A stretch of 64,000 nucleotides of DNA, taken from Alphaproteobacteria bacterium. GTDB taxonomy: Bacteria > Pseudomonadota > Alphaproteobacteria > Micropepsales > Micropepsaceae. The translations under genes and the position numbers were made by a program. The notes beneath the pieces were generated by a model. That model searched no databases. It saw nothing but the letters and a program-made list of their open reading frames with translations, and had not been told where the DNA came from. Of the stretch, positions 26,218-34,281 are shown piece by piece; the stretch's first letter is position 1; every line of letters begins with the position of its first letter. Location: positions 558,001 through 622,000 of the forward strand of contig JACKLF010000002.1 in NCBI GenBank assembly GCA_024236055.1, in the 5' to 3' direction.

Positions 26218-27366
26218 ATGGATCGCCGTAAATTTTTCACCGTGACCGGAGCGGGGGCCGCCGCCGCGGCGGCCGGGTCCGTCGCCGCCAATGCGCCGGC
26301 CCAGGCCCAGCCCGATCTGCCGGGCGGCGCCTGTGCCAGCGCCAAGATGCCGTCCCTGAAGGCGCGTCTGGGCCACCAGTTCGGCACCCTGAGCGACGAC
26401 ACCGCTGCCTGGGTCGCGCGCTATGGCGTGGATGCGATCTGCACCAGCCCCAAGCAGACCGATCCCAACCGTCTCTATCCCACCGTGGACGAGATGAACG
26501 CGATGCTGGACCTGGCCAACAAGTGGAAGGTCAAGGTCGAGCTGGTGGACAGCATCCTGCTGCGCTCCTCGCTGATCGACCGCGAGAAGCACCCGGCGAT
26601 CATGCTGGCCGACAGCCCCGAGCGCGACCGCGACATCGAAGCCTTCCAGAACCATATCCGCACCTGCGCCAAGACCGGCATCCGCGCGCTGAAGTACAAC
26701 ATGTCCATCCTGGGCGTGCTGCGCACCGACGAAGTGCCCGGCCGCGGCGACACGCTGTACAACCGCTGGAACGCCAAGGAAGCCGTGGCCAAGAACCCGC
26801 CGCTGACCAAGGCGGGCGTGGTCAATGCCGACGCCTTCTGGGAACGCATCGACTATTTCCTGTCCCACGTCGTGCCGGTGGCCAACGAGTACAAGGTGCA
26901 GATCGCCTGCCATCCGCAGGATCCGGGCACGCCGCCGGGCGGCTATCGCGGCATCGACCGCGTGCTGGGCACCTATGAGGGCCTGCAGAAGTTCGTGATG
27001 ATGCATGAAAGCCCCTATCACGGCCTGAACCTGTGCCAGGGCACGCTGTCGGAAAATCTGGAAAATCCGCGCGAGGAATTGCCCGACTGCATCCGCTGGT
27101 TCGGCACTCGCAAGAAGCTGTTCAACATCCACTTCCGCAACATCCGCGGTCATCGCGGCGATTTCGTCGCCGAGATGTTCCCGGACGAGGGCGACATCGA
27201 TTTCGTCAAGATGCTGAAAGTCTATCGCGAGGTGCAGTATCCCTACCTGCTGATGCCCGACCACGCGCCGCGCGTGCCCGGCCAGCCCAATGCCTGGCGC
27301 GAGAACTTCCCCTTCGAGTTCGGCTATATCCGCGGGCTCATCCAGGCGGAACAGCATATCGTTTAA
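26218..27366 (+). CDS. Tat-exported mannonate-dehydratase-like (UxuA-family) protein
   Basis: 382-residue TIM-barrel protein. It begins with a textbook Tat signal (MDRRKFFTVTGAGAAAAAAG, cleavage near AQA), so it folds before export to the periplasm. The mature part follows the mannonate dehydratase UxuA pattern: KYNMSILG, IACHPQDPG, FNIHFRNIRG, DEGDIDF and MPDHAPR, which hold the metal-binding His, Asp and Cys/His residues. Classical UxuA is cytoplasmic and dehydrates D-mannonate to 2-keto-3-deoxygluconate, so an exported relative may have another substrate. GGAG lies upstream of the ATG. A palindromic repeat starts just after the stop. Confidence 0.8.
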   Translation: MDRRKFFTVTGAGAAAAAAGSVAANAPAQAQPDLPGGACASAKMPSLKARLGHQFGTLSDDTAAWVARYGVDAICTSPKQTDPNRLYPTVDEMNAMLDLANKWKVKVELVDSILLRSSLIDREKHPAIMLADSPERDRDIEAFQNHIRTCAKTGIRALKYNMSILGVLRTDEVPGRGDTLYNRWNAKEAVAKNPPLTKAGVVNADAFWERIDYFLSHVVPVANEYKVQIACHPQDPGTPPGGYRGIDRVLGTYEGLQKFVMMHESPYHGLNLCQGTLSENLENPREELPDCIRWFGTRKKLFNIHFRNIRGHRGDFVAEMFPDEGDIDFVKMLKVYREVQYPYLLMPDHAPRVPGQPNAWRENFPFEFGYIRGLIQAEQHIV

Positions 27367-27463
27367 GGACCCCCTCTGTCGCAACTCGGCCTGCCTGAAG
27401 GCAGACCCATCGTTGCGACACCTCCCCTTTCAATGCGCTGCGCGCAAAAGGGAGAGCGGGGAC
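27367..27463 (-). repeat. Palindromic intergenic repeat, copy B (inverted)
   Basis: The same two-hairpin element in the opposite orientation to copies A1/A2. The CCCCCTC end follows the UxuA-like stop codon directly; the TGTCGCAAC/GTTGCGACA and CTCCCCTTT/AAAAGGGAG stems are both present. With A1/A2 it brackets a 3-kb segment as inverted repeats. Confidence 0.75.
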
Positions 27464-27505
27464 AATGAAAACGGGAGGGATGGAAGCATCCCTCCCTTTT
27501 TTATT

Positions 27506-28480
27506 TCAGGCAGGAAAGCGGGCGGCCGCGTCCGCGACCGTTTCGACGTCGGCATTGCCGCCCGACAGAACCAGCACCGTCACCCTGTCCTTCGCCGCGA
27601 TCTTGCCCGCCAGCAGGGCGGCCAGGGCCGCGGCCCCGCCCGGCTCGGCCACCAGCTTCAGGCGGCGAAAGGCAAAGCTGACTGCCGCCAGCAGTTCGTC
27701 GTCGCTGACTGTCAAGGCGCCCGCCAGGCGCGGCGCGGCGACACCAAAAGGGATCGCGCCCGGCTTCGGAGACATCAGGCTGTCGGCCACGCTGACCGGA
27801 GTGGCCGGTGCGGCCGCTCGCGCGCCCGCCGCCAAAGACCGGCCCATGCCGTCAAAATTTTCCGGCTCGACGGCAAAGACCTTTGCCGCGCCGCCCACCG
27901 CCAGGGCGATGCCCGCCGTCAGCCCGCCGCCGCCGCAGGGCACCAGAATCTGGTCGGGCGTCAGTCCAGCCACGCGCGCGTCTTCCAGAATCTCCAGCCC
28001 CACCGTGCCCTGACCGGCGACAAGCTGGGCGTCATCGAAGGGCCGGATCAGCGTGCCGCCACGTTTTGCCAGCACATCCGCCGCCACCGCCTCGCGGTCC
28101 TCGCCCAGCCGGTCATAGAAAATGATCTCGGCCCCCAGCGCACGGGTGCCCTCGATCTTGGCGCGCGGCGCATCGGCCGGCATCACGATCACCGCGCAAA
28201 TGCCAAAGACCTGCGCCGCCGCCGCGACGCCCTGGGCATGGTTGCCCGACGAAAACGCCACCACGCCCCTGGCGCGTTCCGCTTCCGGGATCAGCCCGAT
28301 GCGGTTGGCCGCCCCGCGAAACTTGAACGATCCGGTGCGCTGAAGCATTTCGGGCTTCAGCAGCACCCGCCCGCCCGTCAACGCATCCAGCGCCGGACTT
28401 TGCAGCAGCGGCGTGCGCACGGCATGGGGCGCGATCCGTGCCGCGGCGGCCAGCACATCCTCATAAACCGGCAGGGACAT
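27506..28480 (-). CDS. Threonine/serine dehydratase-like PLP enzyme
   Basis: 324-residue fold-type II PLP enzyme of the threonine ammonia-lyase/serine racemase group. The PLP lysine is in SFKFRGA, the substrate-carboxylate loop is SSGNHAQGVA, and the phosphate-binding glycine loop is PCGGGGL. The C-terminal ACT regulatory domain of biosynthetic IlvA is absent, so this is a catabolic or racemase-type member (threonine dehydratase, serine racemase or hydroxyaspartate dehydratase). It is the last gene of a three-gene run with an MFS transporter and a DgoD-like enzyme; 8 bases separate it from the transporter. Confidence 0.85.
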   Translation of the reverse strand: MSLPVYEDVLAAAARIAPHAVRTPLLQSPALDALTGGRVLLKPEMLQRTGSFKFRGAANRIGLIPEAERARGVVAFSSGNHAQGVAAAAQVFGICAVIVMPADAPRAKIEGTRALGAEIIFYDRLGEDREAVAADVLAKRGGTLIRPFDDAQLVAGQGTVGLEILEDARVAGLTPDQILVPCGGGGLTAGIALAVGGAAKVFAVEPENFDGMGRSLAAGARAAAPATPVSVADSLMSPKPGAIPFGVAAPRLAGALTVSDDELLAAVSFAFRRLKLVAEPGGAAALAALLAGKIAAKDRVTVLVLSGGNADVETVADAAARFPA

Positions 28481-28488
28481 GGACGCGT

Positions 28489-29760
28489 CTATTCTTCAAC
28501 CCGCTCCAGCTTGCCGATCATCAGGATATAGGCAAGGGCGCCGATCACCGCGACCACGGCGATATAGGTCAGGCCGGGGGCGAAATTGCCGCCGTCCGCC
28601 AGATAGCCGATGACCAGCGGGGTGGTGATGCCCGACAGGTTGGAGATGAAGTTGAAGGTGCCGCCGGTCAGGCCGATCAGCCGGCGCGGCGCCACCGATG
28701 AGATCAGCGACCAGCCGATGGAGGCCAGCCCGTTGCCGAAAAAGGCCAGCGCCATGAAGCCCACGACATAGACCGGCGAATCGACGAAATTCGCCCCCAT
28801 GATCACGCTGGACAAAAGCAGCCCGGCGATGATGGGCGTCTTGCGCGCCACCCCAAGGCTTAAGCCCCCGCGCAGCATCCGGTCCGACAGGAAGCCCGAG
28901 CACAACACGCCCAGGAAGGCCGCCAGGAACGGCACCGAGGCATAGAGCCCCGACTTGACGAAGCTGAGATGGCGAAACTCGATCAGGTAGGTCGGAAACC
29001 AGGTCAGGAAGAACCACTGGCACGAAGTCACCGCGAACTGGCCGATATAGACGCCCCACAGCTTGCGATACTGGAACACGGTCAGGAAGTCGGCAAAGCT
29101 GGCATGGGTTTTGGTCTTGCCGCCCAGCTCGGTCAGCGCGCCGCCCGATTCAATGTGGGCGATCTCGGCTTCGTTGGCGCGCGACTGGCGCGGATTGCGG
29201 TACATCGCAAGCCAGAACAGGCCCCAGACCAGTCCGCCAACGCCGGTGGTATAGAACACCGCGCGCCAGCCGTGGCTTTCAGCAAGGAACAGCAGCACCG
29301 GCGTCAGGAAGGCCAGGCCGACAAACTGGCCCGAGGTGTAGAAACCGATGGCGCCCGCGCGCTCGCGGTCGGGAAACCAGCTTGTCACCACCTGGTTGTT
29401 GATCGAATAGGACGGCGCTTCCAGCAGGCCGATGCACAGGCGGATGGCGATCAGCGCGGCGACACTGCCCGCCACGCCCAGCCCCACCGTCGCCACCGAC
29501 CACAGGATCAGGATCGCCGGATAGAAGAAGCGCGGCGGCACCCGGTCGACCAGCCAGCCGCCGGGGATCTGGCAGAAGGCATAGGTCCAGCCGAAGGCCG
29601 ACAGGATCCAGCCCATATGGATGGTGTCGATGCCCAGTTCGGCGCGCATGGCGGGCGCGGCGATCGACAGGTTGGAACGGTCCAGATAAGTGATGACGAC
29701 GCTGACGAACAGCATCAGCATCACGCCGTACCGCATGAAGGTTGGTTTTTGCGCCGTCAT
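28489..29760 (-). CDS. MFS transporter, ACS (anion:cation symporter) type
   Basis: 423-residue inner-membrane permease with 12 predicted helices. The N-terminus holds YLDRSNLSIAAPAMRAELG and the GW.YAFCQIPGGWLVDR loop that mark the ACS family of hexuronate, galactonate, glucarate and related sugar-acid transporters. The second half starts after a central loop rich in charged residues (about 195-225). The start at 29760 lies behind GGAG; its ATG is one base after the TGA of the DgoD-like gene upstream. The neighbour suggests D-galactonate or another aldonate as substrate. Confidence 0.87.
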   Translation of the reverse strand: MTAQKPTFMRYGVMLMLFVSVVITYLDRSNLSIAAPAMRAELGIDTIHMGWILSAFGWTYAFCQIPGGWLVDRVPPRFFYPAILILWSVATVGLGVAGSVAALIAIRLCIGLLEAPSYSINNQVVTSWFPDRERAGAIGFYTSGQFVGLAFLTPVLLFLAESHGWRAVFYTTGVGGLVWGLFWLAMYRNPRQSRANEAEIAHIESGGALTELGGKTKTHASFADFLTVFQYRKLWGVYIGQFAVTSCQWFFLTWFPTYLIEFRHLSFVKSGLYASVPFLAAFLGVLCSGFLSDRMLRGGLSLGVARKTPIIAGLLLSSVIMGANFVDSPVYVVGFMALAFFGNGLASIGWSLISSVAPRRLIGLTGGTFNFISNLSGITTPLVIGYLADGGNFAPGLTYIAVVAVIGALAYILMIGKLERVEE

Positions 29761-29761
29761 C

Positions 29762-30910
29762 TCACCACTCCGCAAATGATCCGTCGGCATGGCGCCAGAC
29801 CGGATTGCGCCAGCGATGCCCGGCTTTGGCTCCGGCCATCACGGCGTCTTCGTCAATATTCAGGCCAAGGCCGGGACCCCTGGGTATCTCCATGAATCCA
29901 TCCGTGGCGGCAAAGACGGACGGATCGGCCAGATAGGCCGGAATGTCCGCATCCTTGTTGTAATGCATGCCGATGCTCTGTTCCTGGATCGCGGCGTTGT
30001 GGCAGACCGCATCCAGTTGCAGGCAGGTCGCCAGCGCGATGGGCCCCAGCGGGCAATGCAGCGCCAGCGCCACGTCATAGGCTTCGGCCATCGCCGCGAT
30101 CTTGCGGGTCTCGGTGATGCCGCCCGAATGAGACGGGTCGGGCTGGATGACGTCGGCCAACCCACCCTGCAAAATCGTCTTGAAGTCCCAGCGCGAATAA
30201 AGCCGCTCGCCCAGCGCGATCGGTGTCGCGGTCTGGGCCTTGATCTCCTTGAGGGCCTCGACATGCTCGCTCAGCACCGGCTCCTCGATGAACATCAGCC
30301 GGTATTGTTCGATCTCGCGCGCCAGCACCTTGGCCATCGGCCGGTGCAGGCGGCCATGAAAATCCACCCCGATGCCAAAGCCCGGCCCCATCGCGGCGCG
30401 CACCGCCGCCACCCGTTCGAGCACCGCATCCAGCCTGGCGTGGCTGTCGATATAGGCCAGCTCCTCGGTCGCAAGCATCTTGATGGCGGTAAAGCCCTTC
30501 GCCGCCGCCGCCTTCGCGCCCGCCACGATGTCGGATGGCCTGTCGCCGCCGACCCAGTGATAGACCCGCATCCTGTGGCGCACCGGCCCGCCCAGCAGCG
30601 CATGCACCGGCTGGCCCAGCGCCTTGCCCTTGATGTCCCACAGCGCCTGGTCGATGCCCGCCAGCGCGCTCATGTGAATGCCGCCGCCGCGGTAAAAGCC
30701 CCCGCGATACAGCACCGTCCAGTGATCCTCGATCGCGCCGGGGTCCTTGCCCACCAGGTAATCGGCCAGTTCCGCGACACAGGCGGCCACCGTGTCGGCG
30801 CGCCCTTCAAGCACCGGCTCGCCCCAGCCGCAAATGCCCGCATCGGTCTCGATCTTCAGGAACAGCCAGCGCGGCGGCACCGCAAAGGTGGTCAGCCTGG
30901 TGATTTTCAT
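29762..30910 (-). CDS. dgoD: D-galactonate dehydratase-like enolase-superfamily enzyme
   Basis: 382-residue enzyme of the mandelate racemase/muconate lactonising group. The closed-loop N-terminal domain (KITRLTTFAVPPRWLFLKIETDAG) is followed by the TIM barrel. Metal ligands are Asp in GVDFHGR, Glu in IEEP and Glu in LGERL; catalytic His residues are in DFHGR and ALHCPLGP. This set and the length match D-galactonate dehydratase DgoD, which makes 2-keto-3-deoxygalactonate. The superfamily is functionally mixed, so gluconate- or arabinonate-type substrates remain possible. It is the first gene of the run dgoD - MFS - dehydratase. Confidence 0.8.
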   Translation of the reverse strand: MKITRLTTFAVPPRWLFLKIETDAGICGWGEPVLEGRADTVAACVAELADYLVGKDPGAIEDHWTVLYRGGFYRGGGIHMSALAGIDQALWDIKGKALGQPVHALLGGPVRHRMRVYHWVGGDRPSDIVAGAKAAAAKGFTAIKMLATEELAYIDSHARLDAVLERVAAVRAAMGPGFGIGVDFHGRLHRPMAKVLAREIEQYRLMFIEEPVLSEHVEALKEIKAQTATPIALGERLYSRWDFKTILQGGLADVIQPDPSHSGGITETRKIAAMAEAYDVALALHCPLGPIALATCLQLDAVCHNAAIQEQSIGMHYNKDADIPAYLADPSVFAATDGFMEIPRGPGLGLNIDEDAVMAGAKAGHRWRNPVWRHADGSFAEW

Positions 30911-31050
30911 GCCGTGCCCCGAAACGCCCCGATTTGCCGGCTGTTCGCGCCGGTCCGGGGGCACAGTGGCCGTCAATCGGCGGGCGCGCAAGTTGCCGCA
31001 GGGCATTATGCGGGGGCTGAAGCGGGCCCCGCCCCGCCTATATTACGTCC

Positions 31051-31425
31051 ATGCAAGAGATCGCCACGTCCGAAGTGACCATGCGCCAGGCGGCCGAACG
31101 GGCCGTTCTGGGCCGCTGCCCCTGTTGCGGACAGGGGCGGCTGTTCCGTTCCTACCTCAAGCAGGTGGATGCGTGTTCGGCCTGCGGCGAGCGCTTTGGC
31201 GGCATCCGCGCCGATGACGCCGCCCCCTGGGCCACCATCATCCTGGTCGGCCATATTTTCCTGCCGCTGGCCTTCATGGTGGACCTGAGCTTCCTGCCCA
31301 CCTGGGCGGCTGCCCTGGGCATGGCGGGCGCCTTTACCGGCTTGTCGCTGGCGATCCTGCCGCGCGCCAAGGGCCTGTTCATCGCCATTCTGTGGCGCAC
31401 CCGCGCGCCCGGTTACGCCGCTTAA
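31051..31425 (+). CDS. DUF983 membrane protein
   Basis: 124-residue protein with a zinc-ribbon pair (CPCCGQGRLF and CSACGERF) followed by two hydrophobic helices (about residues 62-82 and 84-104). This is the DUF983 layout common in alphaproteobacteria, where the gene often lies near cytochrome oxidase assembly genes. No such genes are seen here. Role unknown. The ATG at 31051 is used; another in-frame ATG at 31081 is equally likely. Confidence 0.8.
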   Translation: MQEIATSEVTMRQAAERAVLGRCPCCGQGRLFRSYLKQVDACSACGERFGGIRADDAAPWATIILVGHIFLPLAFMVDLSFLPTWAAALGMAGAFTGLSLAILPRAKGLFIAILWRTRAPGYAA

Positions 31426-31454
31426 CCGCTACGCAGCCTGAAAAGCCGCGCCGC

Positions 31455-31922
31455 TTAAGGCCGGTCGCACGCCCCACAAGGCTCGGCCGCCATGCAACGG
31501 CAGGCGCTGCGATACTGTTTTTCCTTTTCATCCAGGAACTGCGCCAACGCCTGTTGCAGCAGATGCTGGCGGGTGGTGTCGTCCTTGACCGCGACAATGC
31601 CCAGCCGCTCGAAATCATGCGCCGACATGCGGATGGTGCATTTGCGCACGGCAGGGACCGGCTGGGATGTCAGCGCAGGCGCAGCGGCGGGCGCCGGCGC
31701 GGGCGGCCGCACAACGACGGACGGCGGCAGGGCGGCGCCAGCCGCGACCCGTGGCGGGACAGGAGCGCCGCGCACGCCCCCGCTTTCAATTTGGCCATCC
31801 TTGGCATTTTGGCCATCGGCTTTGGCGTTATCCCTTTTGGCGTCGGGCATCGGCCAGGGCCGCGCCTCGCCCTTGCGCGCCAGAATGTCCGCGGTGATGG
31901 ATGCAAAATGTCCGTATCCCAT
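31455..31922 (-). CDS. Putative ribbon-helix-helix partner of the ParA ATPase
   Basis: 155-residue cytoplasmic protein. Residues 1-93 are disordered and rich in Pro and Ala. Residues 94-132 fit a ribbon-helix-helix DNA-binding fold: the strand KCTIRMS, a first helix (AHDFERLGIVA), a turn, and a second helix (TTRQHLLQQALAQFLDE). A Cys-rich tail follows with five Cys in the last 17 residues. GAGG precedes the ATG. The gene starts 7 bases after the stop of a ParA gene, as a DNA-binding adaptor would. In plasmid partition systems such an RHH protein (ParG-like) binds the centromere. The RHH call is pattern-based. Confidence 0.6.
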   Translation of the reverse strand: MGYGHFASITADILARKGEARPWPMPDAKRDNAKADGQNAKDGQIESGGVRGAPVPPRVAAGAALPPSVVVRPPAPAPAAAPALTSQPVPAVRKCTIRMSAHDFERLGIVAVKDDTTRQHLLQQALAQFLDEKEKQYRSACRCMAAEPCGACDRP

Positions 31923-31929
31923 GGCTGCC

Positions 31930-32805
31930 TCACTTGCCCCAGACCGCGTCCGTCTGGCGGCGGCCAAAACTGCGCCGCTCCGGCCCGCGATACAGCGTGT
32001 TCGGCAAAAGGATGCGCCGGTCCACACCGCTGCGCCGTTCGGGCCCTTCATAGCCAGAACCGTCATAAACCGGCGGCGCCACCACGGGCGGCGCTTCGTC
32101 CGGCAACGGCGATTCATTGGCCAGCAGCGAGCTGATCGACAGATGGTCCGGCTTGAACTCCGGCAGCAGCGCCGGGTCGTGCACGATGCGCGAGAGCTTG
32201 TCCTGGATATAGACCCACAGATCGCTGATCTCGCGCGCCGAGGGCGAGCCGGGTACCACCTCGCCCACCGTGCGCCCGTCGATCATCGAGGCGGCGAAGT
32301 CGACGCGGTGATGAATGGTCACAGGCGCCACCGTGCCATGCTGCGACAGCGCCACCGCGCTTTCGCCGGTGATGCGCGCGCGCGCCGTGGCGGCATTGAC
32401 GACAAAGATCACCGGCTTGCCGTGGCGCTCGGCGATGTCGACGGTCGCGCCCACCGCGCGCAAATCGTGCGGACTGGGCCGGGTGGGCACCAGCACCAGA
32501 TCGGCATGGGCGACCACCCGGCTGATCGACTGGGTGATGGCCGGCGGGGTGTCGATGACTGCGATGCGCACGCCCGCCTGCTCAAGCCCGGCCAATGCCT
32601 GTTCCAGGTCAGGCATGCCCGCCTTGACGAAATGCGGCTCGGGCGCCTGGCGGGCATTCCACCAATGGGCCAGCGAGCCTTGGGGATCGGTGTCGATCAG
32701 CGCGATGGGGCCGGCGCCGCTGCGCTGTGCCTCGACCGCCAGATGGCCCGAAACCGTGGTCTTGCCCGAACCGCCCTTCTGGGACGCCGCGACGATGGTG
32801 TACAT
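31930..32805 (-). CDS. Orphan ParA/Soj-family ATPase
   Basis: 291-residue deviant Walker-A ATPase. The motif QKGGSGKTT (residues 9-17, with signature Lys10) and IDTDPQGSL (Walker A') are intact; VIDTPPA is Walker B. There is no N-terminal DNA-binding extension, so it is the small type that works with an adaptor protein. The C-terminal 40 residues hold two copies of a GPERRSxxxRR motif (254-264 and 274-283), a basic tail that may bind DNA, membrane or cyclic dinucleotide. It is not the chromosomal parA, as no parB, gidB or gidA is nearby. The putative RHH gene follows after 7 bases. Confidence 0.82.
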   Translation of the reverse strand: MYTIVAASQKGGSGKTTVSGHLAVEAQRSGAGPIALIDTDPQGSLAHWWNARQAPEPHFVKAGMPDLEQALAGLEQAGVRIAVIDTPPAITQSISRVVAHADLVLVPTRPSPHDLRAVGATVDIAERHGKPVIFVVNAATARARITGESAVALSQHGTVAPVTIHHRVDFAASMIDGRTVGEVVPGSPSAREISDLWVYIQDKLSRIVHDPALLPEFKPDHLSISSLLANESPLPDEAPPVVAPPVYDGSGYEGPERRSGVDRRILLPNTLYRGPERRSFGRRQTDAVWGK

Positions 32806-32911
32806 GCCGAAAACCCCGTTGTGCGGGATCGACTATGCGGCCATGCCCCTTGCGGGGGGCTGAAACAGGATGCTGCAATTTGCTTCGAATAAAGCGGCAA
32901 TTGTCGCTTGT

Positions 32912-33568
32912 TCAGCCTGCGCCCTTCTGCAGGGCGATCCGGGCCTTGCGCCGCCACTGGCTGGCCAGGCCGTCCATCGCGGCCATGCGCGCCAGCTCAT
33001 CGGGGCTGGCGCCGCCGAAATTGACGATCTCCACAAGGCGGGCAAAGGAAAAGTCCGGGTTGGGGCGATCGGCCAGCGTGAGCGCATCGCCCGCCGTGAG
33101 CGCGCCCGCCTTCAGCACGCGATAGTACCAGCCGCTCTGGCCGCTTTGCACCATGTGCTTGACCACGCGCGGTTCGCCCAGCTTCAGCGCGAACTTGAAG
33201 CAGGGCTGCCGCGGCTGGCACACCTGCAGCAGCGCGCTGCCGATGGCATGAATATCGCCGGGACAGATATCGGCTTCCACCAACCCCATGATGGTCAGAT
33301 TTTCGCCCATCGCACCGGGCACGAATTGGCCGGCCTTTTCGGGGAAGGCCTGCGCCCAGGCGGGAAAGTGCGTGGCGCCGTAGCCATAGACCGCTTTTTC
33401 CTCGCCACCATGCACGCTGAGGTCCGCCTGCTGGTCGCCTTCCAGGCCCAGCATGCCCACCGCGACCGCGCCATGGCGCGCCTGCTTGACGATGGCGCTG
33501 GGCACATGGTCGGGGCCCAGGGGCGCAATCGCGCCGGTCTGCACGGACAGGATGGAAGCGGCGGTCAT
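32912..33568 (-). CDS. MOSC-domain protein, YiiM type
   Basis: 218-residue protein. The MOSC beta-barrel (about residues 25-160) has GLEGDQQADLSVHGGEEKAVYGY, GENLTI and VCQPRQPCFK, where the Cys residues may carry sulfur or a molybdenum cofactor. A C-terminal three-helix segment (about 165-215) completes the YiiM layout. YiiM of E. coli reduces or detoxifies N-hydroxylated bases such as 6-N-hydroxylaminopurine with a molybdenum cofactor. It follows btaB after 32 bases on the same strand and may share its transcript. Confidence 0.82.
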   Translation of the reverse strand: MTAASILSVQTGAIAPLGPDHVPSAIVKQARHGAVAVGMLGLEGDQQADLSVHGGEEKAVYGYGATHFPAWAQAFPEKAGQFVPGAMGENLTIMGLVEADICPGDIHAIGSALLQVCQPRQPCFKFALKLGEPRVVKHMVQSGQSGWYYRVLKAGALTAGDALTLADRPNPDFSFARLVEIVNFGGASPDELARMAAMDGLASQWRRKARIALQKGAG

Positions 33569-33600
33569 GCCCGCACACTATCGTGGCGGCGGGCCCGCTA

Positions 33601-34281
33601 CTAGGACGCAGACGGTGATGCCTGACGTGGTGCGCGTAGCGTCGCCAACGCGGCATAGCCGCCCAGGATCTGGTGAAAGTCACAGGCCAGGCCATGACGG
33701 GCGGCAACAATGTGCGCCTGCGCGTCAAGGTCCAGGCGGGGCGCCACCGAAAAACGCGCCAGCCAGGCGTAAAGCCCGCTGCGGAAAAGCTTTGGCAGCC
33801 CGGCGCAATCACCGAAGTCGGCCACATGCAGCGATCCGCCGGGTGTCAGAAGCGATGCAGCATGGTCCAGCGCATCCCGCCAGCGGGGAATCATCGACAG
33901 GGCATATGAAATCACCACCCGCTCATAGCGCGGCACGCCGAACAGCGCGCCTGCGTCAAAGCCGGTGGCATCGGCCTGCGCCACCTGCACCGCGACACGC
34001 TCGCGCGCGATCGAGGCACGCGCGGTCTCAAGCATCGCCGCCGAAATGTCGACGCCATAGCAATGGGCCTGCGGATAGCGCCGCGCGATGCACAGAAGAT
34101 TGCGGGCGGTGCCGCAGCCGATTTCCAGCACCCGCCCGCCCGGCGGCACGTCCAGGTCCGCGATCAACCGGTCGCGGCCCAGAAGATAGGGCTTGCGCGT
34201 GATGTCATAGATATGGCGCTGGAAGCGATAGATCGCATCCATCTGCGCGCCGGCTTCGGCATGGTCGTGCGCCAGGCTCAC
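33601..34281 (-). CDS. btaB: Betaine-lipid N-methyltransferase
   Basis: 226-residue class I SAM methyltransferase. The SAM motif VLEIGCGTARNLLCIARRYP lies at residues about 50-70, with GVDIS and the ADATGF acidic loop after it. The N-terminus MDAIYRFQRHIYDITRKPYLLGRD is typical of BtaB, which methylates diacylglyceryl-homoserine three times to give the betaine lipid DGTS. Its GTG start overlaps the stop codon of btaA (GTGA), so translation is coupled. The pairing with btaA gives good support for this role over a general methyltransferase. Confidence 0.88.
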   Translation of the reverse strand: MSLAHDHAEAGAQMDAIYRFQRHIYDITRKPYLLGRDRLIADLDVPPGGRVLEIGCGTARNLLCIARRYPQAHCYGVDISAAMLETARASIARERVAVQVAQADATGFDAGALFGVPRYERVVISYALSMIPRWRDALDHAASLLTPGGSLHVADFGDCAGLPKLFRSGLYAWLARFSVAPRLDLDAQAHIVAARHGLACDFHQILGGYAALATLRAPRQASPSAS

